Assembly (NCBI GenBank): GCA_029256645.1
Contig: JAQSXM010000010.1
Coordinates: 1 to 20,212 of the forward strand
Length of the DNA: 20,212 nucleotides
DNA from: Sporomusa sp.
GTDB lineage: Bacteria; Bacillota_C; Negativicutes; Sporomusales; Sporomusaceae
Direction of reading: 5' to 3'
Shown: positions 1-7,453 of the stretch, in pieces
Numbering within the stretch: position 1 is the stretch's first letter
Layout of the letters: the number at the start of each line of letters is the position of its first letter
Notes under the pieces: model-generated
The model's input: the letters and a program-made list of their open reading frames with translations, nothing else
Told to the model about the DNA's origin: nothing
Databases searched by the model: none
Program-made: the position numbers and the translations under genes

Positions 1-386
1 CTGCTCCTGTTCAAACAGTAGGCGATTTCCTGACCGGCAAAAGCGGCAGTGCGAAATATCTTGCCACTCCTAGTTATCGTCCCGGCGTAACCCCTGCCGA
101 TCTCAGGCAGTGCTTACCCGAGTTTGTTACAACCACGCTGGCTAAGGCTTTGCCTGATTTTGGCCGTAAGATTAAGGGCTTTGACCATGCGAGTGCTGTG
201 CTTACCGGGGTTGAGACCAGAACATCAGCACCTGTCCGCCTTGTGCGCAGTTCGGATTTTGTGTCAATTAACACAGCCGGCTTATATCCTATTGGTGAGG
301 GTGCCGGTTATGCCGGCGGCATTATGAGCGCTGCGCTTGATGGGATGAATGCAGCTATTAGTTTTATGCACGTATATAAGGCTTGA
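1..386 (+). CDS. FAD-dependent dehydrogenase (COG2509-like), C-terminal part
   Basis: The frame is open from the left edge (first full codon at base 3) and stops with TGA at 384-386, so only the last 127 residues are present. The stretch GEGAGYAGGIMSAALDGM near the end is the C-terminal FAD-contacting signature of the COG2509 group of uncharacterised NAD/FAD-dependent dehydrogenases. In that family the conserved Gly-rich turn is followed by a helix that closes the flavin site. The phrase RTSAPVRLVR upstream also fits this family. The substrate is not known for the family. Only 44 bases separate its stop from glmM with no terminator between, so the two are probably cotranscribed. The N-terminal Rossmann motif lies outside the window. 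I am confident of the family and cannot name a reaction. Confidence 0.85.
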   Translation, partial: APVQTVGDFLTGKSGSAKYLATPSYRPGVTPADLRQCLPEFVTTTLAKALPDFGRKIKGFDHASAVLTGVETRTSAPVRLVRSSDFVSINTAGLYPIGEGAGYAGGIMSAALDGMNAAISFMHVYKA

Positions 387-430
387 TTTTTAGATTATAA
401 ATCTACAACCTGGAAGGAGCATTTACATAT

Positions 431-1771
431 ATGGCAAGACTGTTTGGAACAGATGGCGTGCGGGGGTTAGCCAACGTCGAACTTACTCCTGAACTGGCTT
501 TTAAAATGGGGCGGGCAGCTACCTATTATTTTGGCAAGGAACATAAACGCCCGGTTTTTTATATTGGCCGTGATACCCGGGTTTCCGGGCAGATGTTGGA
601 AGCAGCATTGGCGGCAGGGATTTGCTCGGCAGGCGGTGAGGCTGTACTCCTGGGAGTTGTGCCAACCCCGGCGGTTGCCTATTTAACCAGGCAGCACGGC
701 GCTCAGGCCGGTGTTGTCATCTCGGCATCACATAACCCGTACCCTGATAACGGCATTAAGTTCTTTGCCGGTACAGGCTATAAACTGCCTGATGCCGTAG
801 AAAACGAACTGGAAGAGCTTATTGAGGCCGAGCCTGATGCGATGCCCCGGCCTACGGCTGACAGCGTTGGTTTTATTACTACTAAACATGATCTGCTTGA
901 GGAATATGTCGATTATGCCGTTGGTACGGTCGAGCAGTCGCTAAGCGGTCTTAAGATCGTCTTAGACTGCGCTAATGGCGCGGCTTATGAGGCAGCCCCC
1001 GCAGCCTTTAGAAAGCTGGGAGCTGAGGTTATTATCCTTAATGACCGTCCTGATGGTGTCAATATTAACGCTGGCTGCGGCTCGACCCATCTTCAGCAGT
1101 TGCAGGCTGCTGTAGCCCAGCATAATGCCGATTTGGGACTGGCCCATGATGGTGATGCCGATCGCTGCCTGGCTGTTGATGAAACAGGTGAAACCGTTGA
1201 TGGTGATCAAATCATGCTTATTTGCGCCCTGGAGATGCTCAAGCACAACATGCTGCCTGAAAAAACTCTGGTAGCTACAGTTATGAGTAATATCGGGATG
1301 CACCAGGCTATCAAAAATGCCGGGGCCAAGGTCCTCGTGACACCGGTGGGCGACCGTTATGTGCTTGAAGCCATGCTAAAACACAATCTGGTGCTGGGCG
1401 GGGAACAATCAGGCCATATTATTTTTAGCCAGCACAGTACAACCGGTGACGGTGTTATTACGGCGTTAAAACTTGCTGATGCCCTGAAACAAAGCGGCAA
1501 GAAGATGTCAGCCCTGGCTAAAGTAATGACAAGATTCCCACAGCTTTTAGTTAATATCAGGGTTAAGAGCAAAGAAGGCTGGGAAAACAACGCGCATATA
1601 GCAGCCGCAATTAAAGCCGGTGAGGATGAATTAGGTGATAATGGCCGGATACTGGTACGCCCCTCTGGTACTGAACCACTCATCAGGGTAATGGCCGAAG
1701 GCCCGTCACTACCTGACCTTGAACGCATTGTTGGCAGCATCGCCGATATTGTTAGACAGGAACAGGATTAG
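431..1771 (+). CDS. glmM: Phosphoglucosamine mutase GlmM
   Basis: This cytoplasmic enzyme interconverts glucosamine-6-phosphate and glucosamine-1-phosphate on the way to UDP-GlcNAc for peptidoglycan. The 446-residue protein has the usual family length. Visible motifs are the catalytic phosphoserine loop ISASHNP (Ser100), the metal-binding loop DGDADR (residues 240-245), the sugar-binding GEQSGH (324-329) and the phosphate-binding RPSGTEP (410-416). The N-terminal FGTDGVRG also marks the hexose-phosphate mutase family as GlmM. The start ATG is preceded by GGAAGGAGC at a suitable distance. It follows the FAD-dehydrogenase gene closely and precedes glmS, so the two successive amino-sugar steps lie side by side. 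Between them lie a hairpin and the glmS ribozyme, so glmS can be controlled separately. No key residue is missing. Confidence 0.97.
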   Translation: MARLFGTDGVRGLANVELTPELAFKMGRAATYYFGKEHKRPVFYIGRDTRVSGQMLEAALAAGICSAGGEAVLLGVVPTPAVAYLTRQHGAQAGVVISASHNPYPDNGIKFFAGTGYKLPDAVENELEELIEAEPDAMPRPTADSVGFITTKHDLLEEYVDYAVGTVEQSLSGLKIVLDCANGAAYEAAPAAFRKLGAEVIILNDRPDGVNINAGCGSTHLQQLQAAVAQHNADLGLAHDGDADRCLAVDETGETVDGDQIMLICALEMLKHNMLPEKTLVATVMSNIGMHQAIKNAGAKVLVTPVGDRYVLEAMLKHNLVLGGEQSGHIIFSQHSTTGDGVITALKLADALKQSGKKMSALAKVMTRFPQLLVNIRVKSKEGWENNAHIAAAIKAGEDELGDNGRILVRPSGTEPLIRVMAEGPSLPDLERIVGSIADIVRQEQD

Positions 1772-1808
1772 TGTTATTGACCAATGCAATAAACTGTATT
1801 AAAATAAG

Positions 1809-1854
1809 ATAGATATGGCAAGGAGCACTATATAGTGCTCCTTTGCATATCTAT
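1809..1854 (+). terminator. Long hairpin after glmM, possible terminator
   Basis: An inverted repeat lies 37 bases after the glmM stop: an 11-bp inner stem (arms around AAGGAGCACTA and TAGTGCTCCTT), a 2-nt mismatch and a 9-bp outer stem (ATAGATATG with CATATCTAT). The loop is very tight and no run of T follows (GGTTATT), so it is not a textbook intrinsic terminator. It may act as a 3' stabilising or partial stop structure between glmM and the glmS leader. Confidence 0.6.
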
Positions 1855-1921
1855 GGTTATTAAAGGGGGTGAGAATATGAAGAATACAGGATAATTACAA
1901 CTATTGTGACAGAAACTAATC

Positions 1922-2062
1922 AAAAAGCGCTGGTGCTTGGATGTAATCCAAGCAGACGAGGAAGAGGTTTATCGAGCAGTCAGCGGATACCTCTCGGCTG
2001 CTGCAGCCGTAAGCTGAGCCGACAAAGCCACAGGGCGACCTGCGGGACAAAACGGCAGCGTG
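1922..2062 (+). ncRNA. glmS ribozyme: glmS ribozyme-riboswitch (GlcN6P-responsive)
   Basis: The region upstream of glmS carries the conserved parts of the self-cleaving glmS RNA in the correct order. AGCGC sits at the cleavage site, with predicted cut between A1926 and G1927. The P2 hairpin GCTTGGATGTAATCCAAGC follows, then GACGAGGAAGAGGTTTATCG, then the core segment GCGGATACCTCTCGGCTGC and GCAGCCGTAAG. Next come a P3/P4-like arm with CAGG-GCGA-CCTG and the closing GCCG/CGGC pairing. In the known family GlcN6P acts as cofactor for cleavage, the new 5'-OH end exposes the mRNA to RNase J decay, and GlmS synthesis falls. The 3' boundary is approximate. A further hairpin (CTGTT-ATC-AACAG, 2073-2085) lies between the ribozyme and the start codon. 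The ribosome-binding site AGGAGG is at 2131-2136. Confidence 0.93.
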
Positions 2063-2145
2063 CAGAATCCCTAGCTGTTATCAACAGAGGTGAGCAGGGG
2101 AAACTTTTTGTGTTTTGACTATCGATATTTAGGAGGTTTATATAT

Positions 2146-3975
2146 ATGTGTGGAATTGTTGGTTATATAGGTCCTGAGCAGGCCGCACCGTTCCTGTTGG
2201 AAGGTTTGAGCAAACTTGAGTACCGTGGTTATGACTCGGCAGGTATTGCCGTGTTTGACGGTAGCAAAATCCATGTTGATAAAAGCGTCGGTCGCCTGAA
2301 TGTACTGGCGAAAAAGGTAGAAATGAATCCCTTGCGCGGCAGCCTTGGCATTGGTCACACCCGGTGGGCTACCCATGGCCGTCCGTCTGATGCCAACTCC
2401 CATCCGCATACCGATTGCACCGGTAAATTTGTTGTCGTGCATAATGGCATCATTGAGAACTATATGCACCTCAAAGAACAGCTTATCGCTAAAGGTCACA
2501 AATTTACCTCGGAAACAGACACTGAGGTTGTGGCCCACCTGATCGAAGAGTGCTACAACGGTGACTTTGAGGCTGCTGTTAAGCAAGTGCTTGAACAGAT
2601 CGAAGGTTCTTATGCACTTGTGTTTATGTGTCAGGATGAGCCTGGAAAACTGATCTGCACCAAGCAGGATAACCCGCTTGTTATCGGCCTCGGTGAGGGG
2701 GAGAACTTCATCGCTTCCGATATCCCGGCGATCATCAGCCGTACCCGCAAAACCTATATCCTAAGTGATGGCGAAATGGCTATTGTGACTGCAGCGTCGG
2801 TATGGGTTATGAACCGCCAGGGTGTGCCTGTGACCAAAAAGGTATTTGAGGTTAACTGGGATGCTGAAGCAGCCGAAAAAGGCGGCTATGAGCATTTCAT
2901 GATTAAAGAAATCTATGAACAGCCGAAAGCTGTCCGCGAAACGATGTCCAGCCGTGTCGCCAAAGATGATAGCGGCATAACCTTTGAAGAGCTTAAGTGG
3001 ACCAAAGATGATGTTGTTCCCATTAAAAAGATTGCCGTTGTTGCTTGCGGTACCGCATATCATGCCGGTATTGTCGGCAAATACCTGATTGAAAACCTGT
3101 CCCGCATCCCGGTAGAAGTCGATGTGGCCTCCGAATTCCGTTACCGGTCCCCGCTGATTGATGAGCAGACGTTAGCCATCTTTATCAGTCAGTCAGGTGA
3201 GACGCTAGATACACTGGCCGCCTTGAAGGAAGCTAAAAATTTAGGTGCCCGCACCCTGGCTGTCACCAACGTTGTCGGCTCGTCAATCGCCCGTGAGGCT
3301 GATCAGGTTATCTATACCTGGGCCGGCCCGGAGATTGCAGTAGCCTCAACTAAAGCCTACACTACCCAGCTTGTTGTTATGGCAATGCTGGCCATTTATA
3401 TGGGAGCAATCAAAGGCACCCTGGCTCAGGATAAGGTGCATGAACTGTGCCACGCCCTGCGTGAATTGCCAAACCAGGCCCATGAGCTGTTAGAGGATGT
3501 TGAGCCAATTAAAACCTTTGCCCAGCAATACGGTTTCAATGAAGATGTGTTTTTTATCGGTCGTTCGTTAGACTATGCCGTAGCGCTTGAAGGGTCGTTA
3601 AAGCTCAAAGAGATATCCTATATCCATGCCGAGGCCTATGCTGCCGGTGAACTCAAACATGGCACCTTAGCGCTGATCATTGAAGGTGTGCCGGTCATTG
3701 CATTGGCGACCCAGCATGACGTTTATGAGAAAACACTTAGCAATATCAAAGAAGTCAAAGCCCGCGATGCTGTCGTCATTGGCATTGGCCTCGCAGGTGA
3801 TAAGCAACTCGGAAAATACGTTGACCATACCATCTTTATCCCTGCCACTAATAAATTCCTCACGCCGATTCTAGCAGTGATCCCATTGCAGCTATTAGCC
3901 TATTATGCTGCGGTTACCCGTGGCTGCGATGTTGATAAGCCGAGGAATCTAGCCAAGAGCGTGACTGTAGAGTAG
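2146..3975 (+). CDS. glmS: Glutamine--fructose-6-phosphate aminotransferase (isomerizing) GlmS
   Basis: GlmS makes glucosamine-6-phosphate from fructose-6-phosphate and glutamine, the committed step of amino-sugar synthesis, in the cytoplasm. The 609-residue protein has the normal length. It opens with MCGIVGYIG, so Cys2 becomes the N-terminal glutaminase nucleophile after Met removal. The class II amidotransferase domain (about 1-225) includes HTRWATHG (71-78) and HNGIIEN (99-105). Two SIS sugar-phosphate domains follow: the first shows CGTAYHAG (301-308), SQSGETLDT (348-356) and ASTKAYTTQ (400-408), and the second ends in the family tail DKPRNLAKSVTVE (597-609). The start is fixed by the Cys2 requirement and by AGGAGG nine bases upstream. 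Expression is predicted to be controlled by the ribozyme in its leader. An intrinsic terminator follows. Confidence 0.98.
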   Translation: MCGIVGYIGPEQAAPFLLEGLSKLEYRGYDSAGIAVFDGSKIHVDKSVGRLNVLAKKVEMNPLRGSLGIGHTRWATHGRPSDANSHPHTDCTGKFVVVHNGIIENYMHLKEQLIAKGHKFTSETDTEVVAHLIEECYNGDFEAAVKQVLEQIEGSYALVFMCQDEPGKLICTKQDNPLVIGLGEGENFIASDIPAIISRTRKTYILSDGEMAIVTAASVWVMNRQGVPVTKKVFEVNWDAEAAEKGGYEHFMIKEIYEQPKAVRETMSSRVAKDDSGITFEELKWTKDDVVPIKKIAVVACGTAYHAGIVGKYLIENLSRIPVEVDVASEFRYRSPLIDEQTLAIFISQSGETLDTLAALKEAKNLGARTLAVTNVVGSSIAREADQVIYTWAGPEIAVASTKAYTTQLVVMAMLAIYMGAIKGTLAQDKVHELCHALRELPNQAHELLEDVEPIKTFAQQYGFNEDVFFIGRSLDYAVALEGSLKLKEISYIHAEAYAAGELKHGTLALIIEGVPVIALATQHDVYEKTLSNIKEVKARDAVVIGIGLAGDKQLGKYVDHTIFIPATNKFLTPILAVIPLQLLAYYAAVTRGCDVDKPRNLAKSVTVE

Positions 3976-4031
3976 AACTGCCAATCAAATAATCAACACC
4001 AGACCAGATTATAGAATAAGTATCCAACCGG

Positions 4032-4067
4032 AAACCCCTATAACACTCTGTCGTTATAGGGGTTTTT
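4032..4067 (+). terminator. Intrinsic terminator after glmS
   Basis: A perfect 13-bp stem pairs AAACCCCTATAAC (4032-4044) with GTTATAGGGGTTT, with an 8-base loop and a run of T (GGTTTTTG). It lies about 60 bases after the glmS stop and only about 38 bases before the start of the next gene. Confidence 0.93.
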
Positions 4068-4104
4068 GTTACCTGTACAGTTAATTATAGGAGAGAATGA
4101 ACAA

Positions 4105-4752
4105 ATGACAGCTTGGAATGTATTTGAGTTTACAGGGATCATCGCTTTCGCTATCTCAGGCGCTTTGACTGGGATACAAAAGCGGCTTGATGTTTTCGGT
4201 GTCCTGGTATTGGCAATTACTACTGCTATTGGCGGCGGTATTTTGCGGGATGTAATTATCGGCAATACCCCGCCGCTCACCTTTCGTGACCCTACCTTTT
4301 TTATTATTAGCTCTCTCGCCACGATTGGCGTTTGTTTTACCTATCGCTGGCTTGATAAATTTAAATATACGATCCAGATATTTGACGCTATTGGTTTGGG
4401 GGCTTTCACTGCAACCAGCGCCAAGCTTGCACTGCAGCAGAATTTAGATTCGGTGATTATTGTAACAACCGTAGCCGTCATCACCGGCATTGGTGGCAGC
4501 ATTATGCGGGATGTATTTGTCAAAGAAATTCCGTATGTTTTTCGCCAGGAGGTCTATGCTATCACCACCATTGTGGGTGCGATCAGCTTTTATTATTCGC
4601 AATTTTATTTTACCGGCAATATTCCGTTATACCTCTGCTTTGTAATTACAACCGGTCTGCGCATCTGTTGTATTAAATATGGTTGGAACTTCCCCATTAT
4701 TGGCATCAGGTCCGGGAAACCAAAAACGGACAGCCATGAACCCGGGGCATAG
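4105..4752 (+). CDS. TRIC-type / UPF0126 (YadS-YicG-like) membrane protein
   Basis: This is a 215-residue integral membrane protein of the UPF0126 family, the prokaryotic relatives of trimeric intracellular cation (TRIC) channels. It has two internally related three-helix halves. Each half carries the family's Gly-rich kink followed by Arg-Asp: GGGILRDVIIG (residues 43-53) and GIGGSIMRDVF (128-138). About seven hydrophobic helices are visible and the tail after residue 203 is hydrophilic. I chose ATG 4105 because ATAGGAGAG lies just upstream. A TTG in frame at 4066 would place the start inside the glmS terminator and would add non-family residues. Related bacterial and archaeal proteins conduct monovalent cations, but the physiological role is unknown. 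No promoter is obvious between the terminator and this start, so it may depend on readthrough. Confidence 0.88.
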   Translation: MTAWNVFEFTGIIAFAISGALTGIQKRLDVFGVLVLAITTAIGGGILRDVIIGNTPPLTFRDPTFFIISSLATIGVCFTYRWLDKFKYTIQIFDAIGLGAFTATSAKLALQQNLDSVIIVTTVAVITGIGGSIMRDVFVKEIPYVFRQEVYAITTIVGAISFYYSQFYFTGNIPLYLCFVITTGLRICCIKYGWNFPIIGIRSGKPKTDSHEPGA

Positions 4753-4768
4753 CTGGCGTTTTATAAGT

Positions 4769-4788
4769 AACAGGAGGCAACAGGAGGC
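4769..4788 (+). repeat. Tandem 10-bp direct repeat
   Basis: AACAGGAGGC occurs twice back to back (4769-4778 and 4779-4788), 16 bases after the TRIC-family gene, and runs into the small palindrome GAGGCCTC. Each copy contains an AGGAGG-like core, but no start codon follows at a useful distance. This is probably slippage; no function can be assigned. Confidence 0.5.
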
Positions 4789-4839
4789 CTCTTCAGTTGG
4801 CCAATCGGAAACCGTTGAGCGGGATTTTGTTTACACCGG

Positions 4840-4879
4840 ATAATCGCAACCCTTAGTCGGGCGGCGGTTATTTTTTTTA
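4840..4879 (+). terminator. Intrinsic terminator after the TRIC-family gene
   Basis: ATAATCGC (4840-4847) pairs with GCGGTTAT (4864-4871), with one G-T pair. An inner CCC/GGG stem lies around TTAGTC, and a run of eight T follows. The shape and T-run are those of a Rho-independent terminator. Confidence 0.75.
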
Positions 4880-5102
4880 TACAAAATCCAAATAAAACAC
4901 AAAATTATCTAAAAAATCACTATTCTATTAACTGTTTTATTACCATAAAATATAATTAATATTCCGAATTTTTAGACTGCATTATGAACCAGGATAATAG
5001 CTGATATTTTCTATATAATCTACTGAGAGATGTGTTCTATAGTATGTTAGACTTGTTAAACCTCATAGGGGATAACTCCCAAAAAAACAAGGGGGATAGT
5101 AT
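4880..5102 (+). other. AT-rich upstream region of dctP
   Basis: This part of the 350-base gap holds no open frame with a ribosome-binding site. It is very AT-rich. A TATAAT hexamer at 5014-5019 could be a -10 box, but the bases 17 upstream (AGGATA) do not resemble TTGACA, so an activator may be needed. Just before the gene, CTCCC could pair with the GGGGG of the ribosome-binding site across an A-rich loop, which would partly mask it. Both points are weak. Confidence 0.4.
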
Positions 5103-6122
5103 ATGAACACAAAAAAAATTTTGGTTGCAGCATTATCTGTGGTAGTAACCGCATCTATGCTGTTAGCTGGTTGTGGGCAAAATGATTCCAAGCAAGCTGA
5201 TGCCAAAAAAGATGGAGCCACGTATAAATTCCGTCTGGCTGAAAGTAATCCGGCTGAGCATCCGGTAACTTTGGGTGACAAGAAATTTGCCGAGCTGGTT
5301 GCAGCGCGTTCAAATGGCCGTATTACTATTGAGGTTTTCCCCGGAGCACAATTAGGGGAAGAAAAAGCTGTACTTGAACAAGTCCAATTAGGTGCTATTG
5401 AATTTACACGGGTAAGTGCATCACCATTAGGGGAATTTAACAAACAAATGAGTGTATTTTCATTACCTTATATTTTTGATAATGAAGACCATATGTGGAA
5501 ATTTCTTAAAGGTGAAATGGGCGAAAAGATGTTAAACGATTTACAACCATCAAGAATGAAAGGTTTGTCTTATTATACAGGTGGTGCCCGTAGTTTCTAT
5601 TCCGTTAAACCACTTACCAGTATCGACAGTCTGAAAGGTTTGAAAATTCGTGTTATGCAAAATAAAATTAACATGGAAATGGTTGCTGCCTTAGGTGGCA
5701 GTGCAACTCCAATGCCGGCGGGTGAAATATTCAGTGCTTTACAAACTGGCGTAATTGACGGCGCTGAAAATAATTACCCGACTTTTGTTGCCCAAAACCA
5801 CTATCAGTCAGCTAAGCATTATATAATTGATGCTCACCAGCGGATTCCTGAGGTTTTATTAATCAGTAAGGTTGCCTGGGATAAGCTGACCCCCGAGGAT
5901 CAAAAACTTATTAAACAAGCCGCTTTGGACTCGGTAGACTATCAAAGAGAAGTTTGGGCTAAAACTGAAAAAGAAGCTGAAGCCAAAGTTCGTGCAGCCG
6001 GTGTAACAATCACTGAGGTAAAAGATCTCAAACCTTGGCAGGCAGCCGTTAAACCAGTAATTGATAAATACGGCACGGATTTTAAAGAAGTACTTGATGG
6101 TATTGATAAGGCACGTAAATAA
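5103..6122 (+). CDS. dctP: TRAP transporter solute-binding lipoprotein (DctP family), orphan
   Basis: This 339-residue extracytoplasmic binding protein belongs to the DctP family of tripartite ATP-independent periplasmic transporters. The N-terminus has Lys residues, a hydrophobic stretch and the lipobox LAGC, giving lipidated Cys24. Family motifs are GAQLGEEKAVLEQVQLGAIE (81-100), GGARSFYSVK (160-169) and LKGLKIRVMQN (177-187). R183 in the last is the Arg that in this family clamps the ligand carboxylate. VIDGAENN (217-224) is also present. The ligand is therefore probably an organic acid, but which one cannot be read from the sequence. The start follows AAGGGGGAT. No DctQ or DctM membrane gene is next to it: a terminator follows within 15 bases and the next genes are on the other strand. 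It may serve a distant QM pair or act in sensing. Confidence 0.9.
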   Translation: MNTKKILVAALSVVVTASMLLAGCGQNDSKQADAKKDGATYKFRLAESNPAEHPVTLGDKKFAELVAARSNGRITIEVFPGAQLGEEKAVLEQVQLGAIEFTRVSASPLGEFNKQMSVFSLPYIFDNEDHMWKFLKGEMGEKMLNDLQPSRMKGLSYYTGGARSFYSVKPLTSIDSLKGLKIRVMQNKINMEMVAALGGSATPMPAGEIFSALQTGVIDGAENNYPTFVAQNHYQSAKHYIIDAHQRIPEVLLISKVAWDKLTPEDQKLIKQAALDSVDYQREVWAKTEKEAEAKVRAAGVTITEVKDLKPWQAAVKPVIDKYGTDFKEVLDGIDKARK

Positions 6123-6132
6123 CTAGTTTTCG

Positions 6133-6171
6133 AGGGGTTGTCTCAATAAATAATTGAGGCAGCCCCTTTTG
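6133..6171 (+). terminator. Intrinsic terminator after dctP
   Basis: A 15-bp stem, counting two G-T pairs, joins AGGGGTTGTCTCAAT (6133-6147) and ATTGAGGCAGCCCCT across the loop AAATA and runs into TTTT. It ends before the stop codon of the converging minus-strand gene at 6185. Confidence 0.9.
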
Positions 6172-6184
6172 TGGCAGAAAGGCC

Positions 6185-6664
6185 TTATTTTACAAAGCGT
6201 CCGTCATCTGTTGTTATGGAAAGCTTATGGATATTTTTCTCAAACCAGCCGTTTCTTACAGTTTCTCTACTATCAAACTTGGATACATATGGTTTTACAT
6301 CCAAAAGCGGGGTTCCGTCTACAATATCTACGTCAAGAATATGAAGTTTGTTTCCTTCAACCCTGGTAAGACGCACTACCGAAAAACCAAGTAGGTTCGG
6401 TCTGCTTGGGGATCGTGTAGCAAAGATTCCGTGCAATTCATTGTCCAGGAAAGGCTTTACCAATAGCGATGAACTTTTCAACAGATGGAAATGGTAAATC
6501 AAAATCAGATGAGAAAATCCTTCAATATCCTTCAACCCTTCAGCATATTCGGGGTTTATTTCAATGACACCGGCAATATCCAGCGCTGCTGTTGGCTGAA
6601 TAGGTGTTCCTTTTGGTTCTTTAAATGGAGAATGAATGGTGCCAATAGGTGTGTAATTAATCAT
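6185..6664 (-). CDS. trmO: TrmO/TsaA-like (UPF0066) tRNA methyltransferase family protein
   Basis: This 159-residue protein is of the UPF0066/TsaA-like family. The founding member, E. coli TrmO (YaeB), uses S-adenosylmethionine to N6-methylate t6A37 in tRNA-Thr. Family motifs are present in order: IGTIHSPF (7-14), the GFSHLILIYHFH strand (49-60), GIFATRSPSRPN (79-90) and DGTPLLDVKPY (116-126). It is the short, single-domain form, since E. coli TrmO is about 235 residues with an extra C-terminal domain. Substrate identity with E. coli TrmO is therefore an inference. The start ATG overlaps the stop of the upstream Nudix gene (ATGA), which implies translational coupling. No separate promoter is visible. 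Confidence 0.85.
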   Translation of the reverse strand: MINYTPIGTIHSPFKEPKGTPIQPTAALDIAGVIEINPEYAEGLKDIEGFSHLILIYHFHLLKSSSLLVKPFLDNELHGIFATRSPSRPNLLGFSVVRLTRVEGNKLHILDVDIVDGTPLLDVKPYVSKFDSRETVRNGWFEKNIHKLSITTDDGRFVK

Positions 6665-7083
6665 AAGCGTGTACCTCTCAATAATACTTTCCTGTATAAA
6701 TATGGATGAGTATGCGGATACGTCAAATGGTCAGGAATTTCAGTGAAATATTCGATTTGATCTATTTCCAGCGGCGGCAATTTACCTATTTTCTGAACTT
6801 CTGCATAAAATAGTCTTCCATAGCGTGTTCCACCATATATTTCTATTGAACAATCAGAAATAATATCCAAATCAAATTGCAGTGCGCCGGTTTCCTCAAA
6901 TAGTTCCCGCTTAGCTGTTTCGATAATGGTTTCGCCGTATTCGCGATGCCCGCCGGGAATCTCCCAGGTGTCTCTATCTTTGTGCCGGACAAAAATCCAC
7001 TGATTATTAAATCTGGCGCATATCACTGCAAAGGTTAATTTACTGTCCTCAACCGTCCCTATGGTATAAAAATCAACGCTCAT
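6661..7083 (-). CDS. Nudix hydrolase
   Basis: This small (140-residue) cytoplasmic Nudix protein should hydrolyse a nucleoside diphosphate linked to another moiety; the substrate is unknown. The complete Nudix box runs from GGHREYGE to RELFEETGAL (about residues 44-68), with all consensus positions intact (G-x5-E-x7-R-E-L-x-E-E-x-G-A). The upstream WIFVRHKDRDTWEIPGG is typical of the family. I chose ATG at 7083 because GGAG lies eight bases before it and homologous proteins usually begin close to MSVDFY. An in-frame ATG at 7116 would add 11 residues but has no recognisable ribosome-binding site. Its stop overlaps the trmO start (ATGA). The pair is preceded by a minus-strand promoter and a terminator-like hairpin, so it may be controlled by attenuation. 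Confidence 0.88.
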   Translation of the reverse strand: MSVDFYTIGTVEDSKLTFAVICARFNNQWIFVRHKDRDTWEIPGGHREYGETIIETAKRELFEETGALQFDLDIISDCSIEIYGGTRYGRLFYAEVQKIGKLPPLEIDQIEYFTEIPDHLTYPHTHPYLYRKVLLRGTRL

Positions 7084-7152
7084 ATAAGTACTCCATTCCC
7101 GCACATCTACAGCCATTTCGTTCAGTAGTCAACAACAGAACGTTTTCAAAAT

Positions 7153-7186
7153 AAAAAAAACCGGTACAGATTTTATTTCTGCCCAG
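7153..7186 (-). terminator. Minus-strand intrinsic terminator, candidate attenuator before Nudix-trmO
   Basis: Read on the minus strand, CTGG-g-CAGA pairs with TCTG-ta-CCGG across the loop AATAAAA, and a run of eight T follows immediately. It lies about 70 bases upstream of the Nudix start and downstream of a good minus-strand promoter (7286-7257). No gene ends here on the minus strand, so it would cut off a roughly 95-nt leader RNA unless transcription reads through. Confidence 0.6.
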
Positions 7187-7256
7187 CCTTCAGTTCATTT
7201 ACCGATCAGCTACTTAGTCGATGAGTAGTATATAGATTATGTATAATTTTGGCATT

Positions 7257-7286
7257 ATAATACCATGAATCTATTCTCTATGTCAA
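7257..7286 (-). promoter_or_regulatory. Predicted housekeeping promoter for the Nudix-trmO pair
   Basis: On the minus strand a perfect TTGACA (7286-7281) is followed after 18 bases by TATTAT (7262-7257), which runs on into AAT. The predicted start of transcription is near 7250, so the leader RNA before the hairpin at 7186-7153 would be about 65 to 95 nt. Confidence 0.65.
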
Positions 7287-7453
7287 GGGGATACCTGTTT
7301 TCTGTTGCAGTGTTTATACATGCCTGCCATACATAATCCCTGCTTAATAGCTATAGACTATCAGTATATTTAATATTGTTATTTTAGTTTGTGAGAAAAA
7401 TAATGTAAATTAAGAGTATAAAGTTAATGAATAGATATTGAGAGGCGGTTCAT
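7287..7453 (+). other. Intergenic region upstream of the LarA-family gene
   Basis: This is the plus-strand upstream region of larA within the 370-base divergent gap. It is AT-rich and holds no coding frame with a start signal. I see no pair of hexamers good enough to call a promoter on the plus strand, although several TATA-like stretches exist (TATATTTAAT, TAATGTAAAT). The ribosome-binding site GAGAGGCGG lies just before the ATG at 7454. Confidence 0.4.

Noticed and set aside
1906..2118. 70-codon open frame upstream of glmS
   Set aside because: It lies across the glmS ribozyme, whose conserved RNA elements explain the sequence; the peptide resembles no protein and has no ribosome-binding site.
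2119..2586. 155-codon minus-strand frame opposite glmS
   Set aside because: Antisense shadow of a highly conserved glmS coding region.
4066..4104. TTG start extending the TRIC-family protein by 13 residues
   Set aside because: It lies in the T-run of the glmS terminator and lacks a ribosome-binding site; ATG 4105 has one.
5063..5443. 126-codon minus-strand frame opposite dctP
   Set aside because: Overlaps a clear lipoprotein gene and its ribosome-binding site; no supporting signals.
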